A DNA stretch of 64,000 bases from Fodinisporobacter ferrooxydans. Its GTDB lineage: Bacteria > Bacillota > Bacilli > Tumebacillales > MYW30-H2. Of this stretch, positions 54,451 to 63,317 are shown piece after piece. The stretch spans positions 1,396,501 to 1,460,500 of the forward strand of contig NZ_CP089291.1 of assembly GCF_022818495.1 (NCBI RefSeq), read 5' to 3'. Position 1 is the first letter of the stretch, and each line of letters opens with the position of its first letter. A program made the translations under genes and the position numbers. Below the pieces are notes generated by a model, which saw only the letters and a list, made by a program, of their open reading frames with translations, did not search any database and was not told the DNA's origin.

Positions 54451-55359
54451 TCACATTCCTTTCTCATTTAAATCTAACTCGCGAGCCCACAGCTGTAGGA
54501 AGTCCAGAAATAGCTCAAGAGCCTTCGTCCTGAACTTTGAAGTGTGAGTTACGCAAAAGAAGTCTCTAGAAATCGTGTAGTCCTTAATACGAAGAGCATG
54601 TAGAAGATTAAAATTTACTTCCTTTTGGAACACCCACTTGGAAATGATAGATATACCGAGGCCAGCTTGTACTGATTCCTTTATTATTTGGTTACTGCCA
54701 AATTCCATTACAGAGATAGGAGAGAAGCCAAGATCTCTAAAAACGCGGTCAATAACTGAACGTGTACCTGAGCCCGATTCTCGGAGAATCCAAGTTTCAT
54801 CAACTAAATCCCTAATATTTACTTCATCTAAACGAGATAACCAATGTCCCCTTGGTGCAACAATCATCATTTCATCTTGAGCGAAAGGTTGAGTAGTGAC
54901 TCCTTTTAATTCTATTTTTCCATCGACAATACCTAGGTCTACCTCATGCTGGAGAACCTGTATGCCAATTCGCTTTGAATTCATAATAGTAATTTTCGGA
55001 GTAATGAGGGGATACAGGCTTTTAAATTTAGCAACAGCATGTGGTAATAAATATTCTCCAAAAGTATAACCAGAACCTATAGCTAGGTTTCCAACTGCAG
55101 TACCAGTTAAATCACTAATTATTCTGTAAGCCGTATAATATTCGCTTACAATATTTTTCCCATGATAATATAGGATTTCTCCTGCTCTTGTTAGCCGAAC
55201 AGATTTGTTTGTACGGTCGAACAGTTTTGTCTCATATTCGGCTTCCAGAGCCTCGATCTCTCGACTTACAGCAGATTGTGTTAGATGCAATTCCTCTGCA
55301 GCGCGAGTGAAACTTCGCTTTTCGGCGACAGTCACAAAAGTCAATAGGAGTCTATCCAT
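54451..55359 (-). CDS. LysR-family transcriptional regulator
   Basis: A 302-residue LysR protein. The N-terminal winged helix (MDRLLLTFVTVAEKRSFTRAAEELHLTQSAVSREIEALE) is followed by the periplasmic-binding-like co-inducer domain (about 90-300). GAGGAGG precedes the ATG. It was divergent from dcyD before an IS landed in the shared gap, and LysR proteins commonly regulate such divergent operons. The likely inducer is the substrate of dcyD or of the symporter; that is inference. The IS now separates it from its probable target promoter. Confidence 0.9.
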   Translation of the reverse strand: MDRLLLTFVTVAEKRSFTRAAEELHLTQSAVSREIEALEAEYETKLFDRTNKSVRLTRAGEILYYHGKNIVSEYYTAYRIISDLTGTAVGNLAIGSGYTFGEYLLPHAVAKFKSLYPLITPKITIMNSKRIGIQVLQHEVDLGIVDGKIELKGVTTQPFAQDEMMIVAPRGHWLSRLDEVNIRDLVDETWILRESGSGTRSVIDRVFRDLGFSPISVMEFGSNQIIKESVQAGLGISIISKWVFQKEVNFNLLHALRIKDYTISRDFFCVTHTSKFRTKALELFLDFLQLWARELDLNEKGM

Positions 55360-55432
55360 ACCTACCTCCTCTAATGCTTTATCAATGTTTTCATCTTATA
55401 AAATTCAAATACATCTTCTCTAATTTTATATA

Positions 55433-56890
55433 CTTGAGTCTTGCAAAAATTTTGCTGTAGAAATTTGGCGAAGCCTGTCAAATCTTTAGAACCTTTGTCG
55501 CATTGAAAAAATAATAAAGGACACCTGTCATCTTTTGCGGAAATTATAAGTTACCACACAAATAATCCCAAAAGAGGAGATGTCCACTTTCATGGTAACT
55601 TTGTATTCTGCTATCGTCAAGTTTATTTTGGCAATGCAATTGCAATTTACAGCGCCACAACGGAACCATCTCCTTCACATCATGCAAGGAATTATTTTGT
55701 GTGAAGGGCGTAAAACCATTACACAAATTCGAAGCTCTACGAATTCCTATCGTCATCTCAGTTGCATGACGAAATTCTTGAAACACTCACCTTGGTGTGT
55801 AAACCGAATGCAAAAACGCCGTATGCAGTTTTTGTTGGAAAAGATCAGGCGTAAGCATTCTAAAAAGGGAGATACCCGATCCATCGTATTCTTGATCATC
55901 GATGATACGAGCTGTAAAAAAGATGTTTCTACCAAACATATTGAAGCACTTGATTTTCATTTTTCCCATGATGAAGGGAAAGGTGTGTGGTCCCATTGTT
56001 TAGTTACCGCCCATCTTGTTAGCGAAGGGTATTCCTTCGCATGGGATTTCCGACCCTACTTTCGTGAGGGATACTGTAATGTCAACCAAATTCCATTCAA
56101 GAGCAAAAATGATTTGGCTCTGGAACTCATTCAAAGCTATGAAGCATCTGATGATGAGTTGGTTTATGTTCTAATGGATAGTTGGTATACCAGCAAGAAA
56201 ATCATAGATGCATGTAATGCAAAAGGGTTTCACATTATTGCTGCCGTTAAAACCAATCGCAAAATCCGCCCTGCGGGCATTCGAATTCAGATTGCTGAAT
56301 TTGCAACGAATTATATTCACCAGTCCGATCTCCACTCTGTTACCGTGGGGAATCAGAACATGTACTGGGTATATGAATATGAAGGCCCGCTGGCAGACGT
56401 TGAAAATGTTAAAGTCTTGCTCTCCTGGGAAAAGGAATTCGATTCAAGCAAAACACCGTTTTGTATCCTTTGCACAGATCAAACGTTGGATCTCGAAACC
56501 ATCCTTCGGTATTATCAAGTGCGCTGGAATATTGAAACCGGATATCGATATTTTAAGGAGATGCTAGGCTTTGACCAATATCAATTGCAATCGTTTTATG
56601 CCATTCAGCGTTATTGGGCAATTCAATTCTTGGTCTACAATTTTCTTGAATTACAACGAAACGAATGGTCCACTGAGCAGGATCCAATGACGTTAGGGGA
56701 CGTAGTACGTCGAATTCGAAAGGAATATTTCGGACAAATCGTTACCTACGTCTATCAACAAGCCCTAGCTCAACGACCTCTTTTCGAAGTGTTAGACGAA
56801 TTGAAACTAAGTGCCTAATTGCTGTTTTTACGAACACACTATACGTGTGCCCATTTTTCGGCCTAATCGGCCCAAAATGCAAGACTCAAG
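55433..56890 (+). mobile_element. IS4-superfamily (IS701-like) element with target duplication
   Basis: Terminal repeats: the left end CTTGAGTCTTGCA (55433-55445) and the complement at the right end (56878-56890). TTATATA flanks both sides (55426-55432 and 56891-56897), a 7-base target duplication. The element is 1458 bases with one transposase gene and lies between lysR and dcyD. The right end also carries the GGCCTAATCGGCC motif seen in the hairpin at 38070-38122. Confidence 0.88.
55592..56818 (+). CDS. IS4/IS701-superfamily transposase
   Basis: A 408-residue DDE transposase. The first aspartates are in VFLIIDDTSCKKD, the second in VLMDSWYTSKKI, and the glutamate in YYQVRWNIETGYRYFKEMLG, the Y-x2-R-x3-E-x6-K signature of the IS4 superfamily. 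The exact family (IS701 or near) is uncertain. GAGGAG lies upstream; an ATG at 55580 directly abuts that site, so 55592 is preferred. No stop or frameshift, so possibly active. Confidence 0.85.
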   Translation: MVTLYSAIVKFILAMQLQFTAPQRNHLLHIMQGIILCEGRKTITQIRSSTNSYRHLSCMTKFLKHSPWCVNRMQKRRMQFLLEKIRRKHSKKGDTRSIVFLIIDDTSCKKDVSTKHIEALDFHFSHDEGKGVWSHCLVTAHLVSEGYSFAWDFRPYFREGYCNVNQIPFKSKNDLALELIQSYEASDDELVYVLMDSWYTSKKIIDACNAKGFHIIAAVKTNRKIRPAGIRIQIAEFATNYIHQSDLHSVTVGNQNMYWVYEYEGPLADVENVKVLLSWEKEFDSSKTPFCILCTDQTLDLETILRYYQVRWNIETGYRYFKEMLGFDQYQLQSFYAIQRYWAIQFLVYNFLELQRNEWSTEQDPMTLGDVVRRIRKEYFGQIVTYVYQQALAQRPLFEVLDELKLSA

Positions 56891-57012
56891 TTATATATTA
56901 ACAAAACATTCATGAATTTTCATCATCATAGTCATTACTATTATTCGTTTTACTCATTTTAGGCACCAGTATAAAATGAAATCACAGAATTCTCAAAAAA
57001 GGAGTGATAACG

Positions 57013-57705
57013 TTGAATTTAGCTCGTTTCCATCGCCGTAGATATTTGCAAGGTGTGACTCCGATCGAATTTTTACCTAAACTGTCAGAATTACTTGACG
57101 GCCCAAAAATTTATATTAAACGTGATGACCTATTAGGCCTAACTGGGGGAGGGAATAAGACTAGAAAGCTGGAATTTCTGATGGCCGATGCATTAGACGA
57201 GGGCGCCGATACAATTATTACGTGTGGGGCAGTTCAATCAAATCATTGTCGCCTTACTCTTGCTGCAGCAGTAAAAGAAGGTTTGAAATGCCGGCTTGTA
57301 TTAGAAGAGCGCGTACCAAATAGCTATAATCCTGATGCAAGCGGAAATAATTTTCTCTTTCGTTTGTTAGGTGTTGAAAAGGTAAGTATCGTCCCCGGTG
57401 GTTCAGATATGATAGCGAAGATGCAAGCAGTTGCAGAAGAGGCGTTAGCAGAGGGGAGAAGTCCCTATATAATCCCCGGTGGTGGTTCAAATGAGATAGG
57501 TTCAACGGGTTATGTTGCATGTGCAGAGGAGATCATGTCTCAATCGTTCGATTTAGGCATTAACTTCAGTCATGTTGTATGTGCTAGCGGCAGTGGCGGA
57601 ACACATGCCGGTCTTGTCACCGGACTTTATGGCAATCACAGTGGTGTCTCAGTGGTTGGAATAGATGTCAGTCGTCCAAGAAATATCCAGGAGAATTTAA
57701 TATAC
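57013..57705 (+). pseudogene. dcyD: D-cysteine desulfhydrase, 5' part, split by IS
   Basis: The first 231 codons of a PLP-dependent ACC deaminase/D-cysteine desulfhydrase. The PLP lysine is in GGGNKTRKLEFL, and further blocks QSNHCRLT, GGGSNEIGSTGYV and SGSGGTHAGL are intact. The enzyme turns D-cysteine into pyruvate, sulfide and ammonia. The TTG at 57013 follows AAAGGAG by 8 bases. The gene breaks at an 8-base target duplication (57698-57705) and continues at 61117; the joined frame would give about 343 residues. Confidence 0.88.
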
Positions 57706-57859
57706 CATGACCTATGCAGTTCATGTAATTAATTGGTTATCATCATAGGACACCGAATAGTCTGAAATATTTCAAAAAATATCATAAAAACTACTTGACT
57801 TTTAGAAAATGCCACAATAATCGCGAAGGATACCTTTAATTACCGGGTATATCTTTAGA

Positions 57860-59570
57860 CCTGAATCCGTGAAATTACTTTTATGAAAACAATAGAATAA
57901 CAGAGATTTAATACGTATAATGGAGAAAACCGAGTTTTTTTCTTACATAAACAAACTTCACCACAGGGGTGTCCATTATATGCCGGTACATTTTGAATTT
58001 GAACAATCCAATGAATACCTGACTTCGCATTCGGGACTTGCTGCCATAGGCCAATTGATTGCACAAACCCGATTGACACAACGATTGGATCATACGAAAC
58101 TCGACGGAGTTCGTTCTCCTGACATTTCCAACGGCGACATCATGTCTTCCTATCTGGGTCTGCTTTGTCAAGGCAAGAACGACTTCGATGCCATCGAGCC
58201 TTTCCGTGAAGATGATTTTTTTGCCCTCTCGTTGGACTTGAAATTGGTTCCTTCCAGTCCCACACTGCGTCAGCGTCTTGATATGGCGGGAGCATCGGAA
58301 GATGCGGATTGGCAAACGATATTGAAGGAAGAGTCGGCGACGTTATTGAAAACCATCAACGTTCCCCTTACTCCAATTATGATCCGACTGCCCGATGGGA
58401 CAGAACAACAGTTTCTTCCGCTTGATGTAGATGTTTCGCCCTTTGACAACTCCAAGACCAAAAAGGAAGGCACTTCCCGAACGTACAAGGCGTTTGATGG
58501 TTACGCACCCATCTTCGCTTATCTGGCTCGGGAAGGATACAACATGAACGTCGAATTACGGGAAGGCAAGCAACATTGCCAAAATGGGACACCCGCCTTT
58601 CTAAGCCAGAGCATTCACTATGCCCGCATGATCACAGAACAGCCTCTATTGGTTCGCCTAGATTCGGGCAATGACAGCAAGGACAATCTTGTCGTGTGCC
58701 ATGCAGAAGAAACAAAAGCAGACTACATTATCAAACGCAACTTACGCAAGGAATCCCGCGAAGAGTGGCTTACGGTCGCTCAAACCAAAGGAATCTGCTG
58801 TGAACAACGGGAAGGGAAAAAGGTGTACATCGGTTCGACTTCCCTTTACGTGAAAGAAATGCAACAGTCGGTTCGTGTCGTATTTCAAGTGACGGAACGT
58901 ACGATCACCAAAGACGGACAAGTGTTGTTCGTGCCGGAAATTGAAGTCGATACCTATTGGACATCCCTTACCTGTTCCGCTTGGCAAGTCATTGAATTGT
59001 ATCATGATCACGGAACTAGCGAGCAATTTCACAGCGAAATCAAGACAGATCTTGATATGGAACGGCTGCCGGCAGGCAAATTTAAAACGAATGACGTAAT
59101 CCTGCATGCGGGTGTATTCGCCTATAATTTGCTACGGATCATCGGCCAACAAAGCTTGCAAACACCATTCTCGCCACTCAAAAAGTCTGTTCAGCGCCGA
59201 CGGATTCGAACGGTCATTCAAAACATGATTTATCTTGCAGCTCGCTTGGTTCGACACGCTCGTAAATGGAAACTGCGATTTGGCTGTTACTGTCCGTGGT
59301 TTCATACGGTCAAGCAAATGTATACGACTGCTTCTTCGTAAAGAGATTTACGACAAGCACGTAGATATCTAATGCCTTCTCAAAAAAATAAGTTTAGAGG
59401 GTTTAGTTTGATATTGCCAAAATCCGAGTTTGCCCCAAAAAGCAATAAGTCGAAGAAGATTCACAGTCATAGTAACCAGTAAACCATATGCTATTTTCAA
59501 TAGTTCAGACAAGAATTAGAGTGTTTATCCATTTCTAAAACATTAACTGAAAAGCTGTCACGGATTCAGG
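57860..59570 (+). mobile_element. IS1380-family element nested in the IS4-type element
   Basis: Ends CCTGAATCCGTGA (57860-57872) and its complement (59558-59570). TTTAGA flanks both sides (57854-57859 and 59571-59576). 1711 bases, one transposase gene. It landed 23 bases before the start codon of the host IS's transposase and so separates that gene from its promoter region. Confidence 0.9.
57980..59341 (+). CDS. IS1380-family transposase
   Basis: A 453-residue transposase from the ATG at 57980 (MPVHFEFEQSNEYLTSHSGL); a longer in-frame start at 57920 is possible. DDE blocks: LPLDVDVSPFDNSKTKKEG (first aspartate), LVRLDSGNDSKDN (second), and HDHGTSEQFHSEIKTDLDMERLP (glutamate). This pattern is typical of IS1380. 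Intact frame. Confidence 0.9.
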   Translation: MPVHFEFEQSNEYLTSHSGLAAIGQLIAQTRLTQRLDHTKLDGVRSPDISNGDIMSSYLGLLCQGKNDFDAIEPFREDDFFALSLDLKLVPSSPTLRQRLDMAGASEDADWQTILKEESATLLKTINVPLTPIMIRLPDGTEQQFLPLDVDVSPFDNSKTKKEGTSRTYKAFDGYAPIFAYLAREGYNMNVELREGKQHCQNGTPAFLSQSIHYARMITEQPLLVRLDSGNDSKDNLVVCHAEETKADYIIKRNLRKESREEWLTVAQTKGICCEQREGKKVYIGSTSLYVKEMQQSVRVVFQVTERTITKDGQVLFVPEIEVDTYWTSLTCSAWQVIELYHDHGTSEQFHSEIKTDLDMERLPAGKFKTNDVILHAGVFAYNLLRIIGQQSLQTPFSPLKKSVQRRRIRTVIQNMIYLAARLVRHARKWKLRFGCYCPWFHTVKQMYTTASS

Positions 59571-59593
59571 TTTAGATTATAGGTGGGCTTTTC

Positions 59594-61102
59594 ATGTCAG
59601 CATTACAAAAACCAAGATTTAAAGAACTCAATCATGGAGAATGTGCAGGAGCACCCATTCTCAAAAGCCTTTGGGATCGCTTTGATTTATCTCTTTTGCT
59701 TACTCAATCGGGTATCATGAAACGCAGTGGAGCTCCGTCATGGTTCATTTGCTTTCTCTATGTCGTTGGTCTTGTTTCGAATTGTTCTTCTGTTTTTCAG
59801 ATAGCTGAGTTGGTCGATAAGGACGCATTACTCAAGGCGATGTTTCAGCCTTGGAAAATAGCTCAATACACGTTAAGCCGCTTTTTCACGAATGGGTTTG
59901 CATGGGTGACATTCGCAAAGAAACGTGTCGAGCGGTTGCAGCATGATCCTTTGACCCGACTCACCGATGGGGATGTGGTCAATCTCGATGATACTCACAG
60001 TGCGCATCCCTATGCCAAGCAACTTCCGTTTCTCAGTTGGCTCTTTGACCACTCAATGAAAGTCCATGTATGGGCGACAAATCTCGTGGCTCTTCAGGCG
60101 GTTCTGAAAAGCGGATTGGAGTATCCATTGTTTTACCGTATCTGGCATAAGCCAGAAGTAAAAGGTGAAGGTATTACCAAACTGGATCTTGCCAGGCAAA
60201 TGTTATTGATGCTACGTGAATCCGTCACTTGCCATTTGTGGGTAGCAATGGATCGGTGGTACTTGTGTAAAAAATTTTTTACATTTCTTGAAGAAAACAA
60301 TTTTGATTGGGTGACTAAAGCAAAACGTAACACAACTTTATTCCGCAAAGTTATCGAACCTGGTACCCGTAGGGAACGCTTCGTGCCGCTGACTCCAATC
60401 ATGCTCATCCGTGAGGTGTTTAAAGACTTAACTCGAAAGGCGACATCCGGGTTGGTCTCTATTTCCGTTCCGGGGATTTACATGAAGCGTCCTTATACTG
60501 CTGTGAATCGCAAAGGTAAGCAAGTGACGAAACATAGATATGTTCCAATCGCCGCTGTAGTCGCCATGCGGTTAAAGGAGGATGAACAACTCAATTCGGC
60601 TGATGTAGACACCGAAGGTGAGGAGTCACCTGCCACTTATAAAGGTGCATATTTACTTATAAGTAACCGCCACGATGCCCCAAAAGAAGCGTTACAAACA
60701 TATGTAAAACGCTGGAGGATCGAGGTTTTCTTTCGTACAGCCAAGCAAGAACTGGCTTTCGAGAAGTGCCATTCTGAATCGCAAGCGCACCATCATGCTC
60801 ATTTCGAATTATTATTCACTGCCGAGACCTTGTTAGCTGTTGCACTTTTTGAATTGAACAAAGAAAAAACGAGCGATGATGAAGGCTACACCCACGGCGA
60901 AATGGTTCGCGGCCTCTTCCACACTCGTTGTCAGGTTCGCGTGAATAACCACAGAGGTATTCAGCGAATCTCTATTGATTGTGACACACAAGTGCAGCAA
61001 TTTGCAAGACTCATTGAATTATTTTGGCCAGAGCATTACTTAATGCTTCTTTGGGCTACGCCCAAACCAGATATTTACCAGTTATTGTCTCGAACTGCAT
61101 AA
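59594..61102 (+). CDS. IS4-family transposase
   Basis: A 502-residue DDE transposase: DGDVVNLDDTHSAHPY (first aspartate), LWVAMDRWYLCKKF (second), and TYVKRWRIEVFFRTAKQELAFE (Y-x2-R-x3-E-x6-K). AGGTGG lies 9 bases before the ATG. The stop codon lies inside the right terminal repeat. Its upstream promoter region is displaced by the nested IS1380 element, so expression probably depends on read-through. Confidence 0.87.
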   Translation: MSALQKPRFKELNHGECAGAPILKSLWDRFDLSLLLTQSGIMKRSGAPSWFICFLYVVGLVSNCSSVFQIAELVDKDALLKAMFQPWKIAQYTLSRFFTNGFAWVTFAKKRVERLQHDPLTRLTDGDVVNLDDTHSAHPYAKQLPFLSWLFDHSMKVHVWATNLVALQAVLKSGLEYPLFYRIWHKPEVKGEGITKLDLARQMLLMLRESVTCHLWVAMDRWYLCKKFFTFLEENNFDWVTKAKRNTTLFRKVIEPGTRRERFVPLTPIMLIREVFKDLTRKATSGLVSISVPGIYMKRPYTAVNRKGKQVTKHRYVPIAAVVAMRLKEDEQLNSADVDTEGEESPATYKGAYLLISNRHDAPKEALQTYVKRWRIEVFFRTAKQELAFEKCHSESQAHHHAHFELLFTAETLLAVALFELNKEKTSDDEGYTHGEMVRGLFHTRCQVRVNNHRGIQRISIDCDTQVQQFARLIELFWPEHYLMLLWATPKPDIYQLLSRTA

Positions 61103-61116
61103 GTCATGTAATATAC

Positions 61117-61455
61117 GACCTCGTTAGGCGAACAGCCCATCATGTCGGCGTCGACGAGTTAATCTCACGGTCAGCTGTGAGATGTTTTGATGACTATATA
61201 GGGCCAGGTTACTCAATTCCTACATCTGGAATGGTCGAGGCTGTTAATCTTCTAGCCAGAACTGAAGGAATCCTGTTGGATCCTGTATATACTGGTAAGG
61301 CTATGGCCGGTTTGATTGATTTAGTTCGAAGCGGCTTTTTCTCCAACGCCGATAACATTCTCTTTGTTCATACGGGTGGCTCACCTGCTTTATACGCATA
61401 TATACCGGAGATACTATCTGGTTACTCGGTACCAAGTACACAAAATATTCTTTAA
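61117..61455 (+). pseudogene. dcyD: D-cysteine desulfhydrase, 3' part
   Basis: Encodes the last 112 residues of the split enzyme: DELISRSAVRCFDDYIGPGY, EGILLDPVYTGKAMAGLIDL and FVHTGGSPALYAY. It continues the reading frame of the 5' part exactly if the IS and one copy of the 8-base duplication are removed, so the gene was intact until the insertion. The symporter gene follows 93 bases on. Confidence 0.88.
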
Positions 61456-61548
61456 GTATATTGTGTACAACAACCCTAATATTTAGATTGGTAATTTGCA
61501 TAAATAATGGAATGTCTATATTCCGCGACTAAGGAGGGGAGTAACTTT

Positions 61549-62661
61549 ATGAGGCCAATTTTTGTCATAGGAATGGGAATATATGTGATTTTGGTTGTTA
61601 TACTTAGTATCGTTGCAGGCAGGCGGATTAAGGATGCTAAAGGTTTCTTCTTAGCAGATAAACAACTAGGTTGGTACCTAATTGCTGCAGGTTTAATATC
61701 TCAAGCAGTTGGGGGAGGGTCAACAATTGGTTTGGCTGCTGCTGGATATACTTTAGGGATGCAAGCATGGTGGAAGTTGGGTCCAGTCGTACTTGGAGTT
61801 CTTATAATGGGGCTTCTGTTGGCACGTCCATTAGCAAATATGCGCCAGATCACACACCCGCAGATTCTAGAAGATCGCTTTTCTAATACTGCACGAACGA
61901 CTGGGTTAATTTATTATCTTGCTCAAAGTATAAGTTCAGTAGGAGCTCAAATGTTAGCTTTAGGGGCACTGTTATCGTTAGTAACGGGCCTACCAATTCT
62001 GATGTCTGCCGCTTTAGCTGGTGTAGTTATGTGTATCTGGGTGATTTTCGGAGGGATGCTAGGTACGGCGTGGGGTGATCTAGTACATTGGTTTATATTT
62101 GTGATAGGTCTTATAATTCTAATCCCGTTAACGTTATCACGTGCAGGGGGGCTTAGTCATGTATTGACTGCTCCTGGCCTTAAGCATGGATTTGGGAACA
62201 TATTTAACATTTCACCTGGTGTTGCAATTGGTTTTGTAATTCTAACTCTTCCGTCAATTTTTGTTCGGCAAGCATATTTTCAGCGTCTATTATCTGAAAA
62301 GAGTGCAAAAGACGGATTAGTTGGAACTATAATTGCAACCATAATCATGTTCCCAATTTACTTGCTTATTCCGGTTATCGGCTTATCCGGGCATTACCTC
62401 TTTGCTCATATAAAGGCTTCGGAAGTCTTTCCCAGTATCGCAATTAACCTTTTCCCTACAGCATTAGGAGTAATTTTCTTTGCAGCTTTAGCTTCTGCTA
62501 TCATGAGCTCTGCTGGAGGAGAGTTATTGTCTGCAACTTCAAATGTAACACAGGACATATACGTTCGATTAATAAATCCCTCTTCCTCTGAAAAAACAAA
62601 AGTCAGAGTAGCACGGATTGTGGTCGTTTTACTAACGATAGTATCGTTCCTAATGCTGTGA
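61549..62661 (+). pseudogene. Sodium:solute symporter, C-terminally truncated
   Basis: 370 codons of an SSS-family transporter (MRPIFVIGMGIYVILVVILSIVAGRR, then QAVGGGSTIGLAAAGYTLGMQ, FGGMLGTAWGDLVHWF and ALASAIMSSAGGELLSATSNVTQDIY). About ten membrane segments remain; normal members have 13 and about 480-500 residues. The last codons and the stop come from the adjoining transposon end (from about 62657). AAGGAGG precedes the ATG. With dcyD it probably formed an operon for uptake and use of an amino acid such as D-cysteine. Confidence 0.85.
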
Positions 62662-62935
62662 ATTTGCACAATAAATCGGCTTAGGATTTGCAAATTATTT
62701 AGGTCCCATATCGAAAGATTTTAGGCCCCTTTTTCAGAATAAATTAGCCAATGATTAAAAAATTTGCACGCTTTCGCGGTCTTCTGGCGAGTATTTCATT
62801 CCACTATTATCCAATCCATCCTACTTCAACTACACTTTATCCCAATTCCGCTCTTGTTCAAATCGTTCATTCCCTATATACTCGTCTAATACGTGATCAA
62901 GTTTGCTTTTTTCCTAACGCGCTATCGCTTGTTGC

Positions 62936-62982
62936 ACCCAGTAGAAAGGCAATAGCATTTAGCTATTGCCTTTCTACTGGGT
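62936..62982. repeat. Perfect 21-bp inverted repeat
   Basis: Arms 62936-62956 and 62962-62982 pair perfectly with the 5-base loop ATTTA. It lies 28 bases after the end of the DUF5348 gene. No T-run follows on either strand, so it is not a normal terminator. Confidence 0.9.
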
Positions 62983-63010
62983 CTAAGAAGTAATCACTTG
63001 TCACTCTTTG

Positions 63011-63247
63011 TTAATCGACTTTCACTTCGTATTTCTGTTTTGGATGTAAATAAAATCGAGTTTCCCGAAGGTATAACAGCCATTCACAGCCAAGTTCTAT
63101 TCTACAAGGGATATACTCATAGCCTACCTTAATCTCGAAACAATCGCCGCAGTGAAGGTCGTAAGAATGGTCTATCTTTTGGATTTGCCAGCGTTCCTTG
63201 GCAGGACAATAGACGAGGATTCCTGGTTTTTGGGTTCGGGTCATCAT
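63011..63247 (-). CDS. DUF5348-family small protein
   Basis: A 78-residue protein. The block GILVYCPAKERWQIQKIDHSYDLHCGDCFEIKVG and the later PCRIELGCEWLLY match the DUF5348 family as I know it, small proteins of unknown function often beside ExeA-type ATPases in transposons. The ATG at 63247 follows GGAAAGG; the frame extends to 63316 without a site. It lies 70 bases after the ATPase gene. Confidence 0.7.
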   Translation of the reverse strand: MMTRTQKPGILVYCPAKERWQIQKIDHSYDLHCGDCFEIKVGYEYIPCRIELGCEWLLYLRETRFYLHPKQKYEVKVD

Positions 63248-63317
63248 GATTCTTTCCTTTCCTGAGAATATTTGGGGATCAGGGTTGTCCCCTTTGACTC
63301 GTTCTAAGCCATCCAAG

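Larger units (their letters stand above)
57706..61108 (+). mobile_element. IS4-type element inside dcyD, itself split by an IS1380 element
   Basis: The left end CATGACCTATGCAGTTC (57706-57722) matches the complement of the right end (61092-61108) with one difference. TAATATAC flanks both sides (57698-57705 and 61109-61116). The element's own sequence is 57706-57859 and about 59577-61108; the middle is the IS1380 element with its duplication. Confidence 0.9.

Noticed and set aside
61024-61116. dcyD 3' fragment read as an independent gene from an ATG inside the IS4 transposase
   Set aside because: The joined region up to 61116 belongs to the IS and the target duplication; the true coding part is only a fragment.
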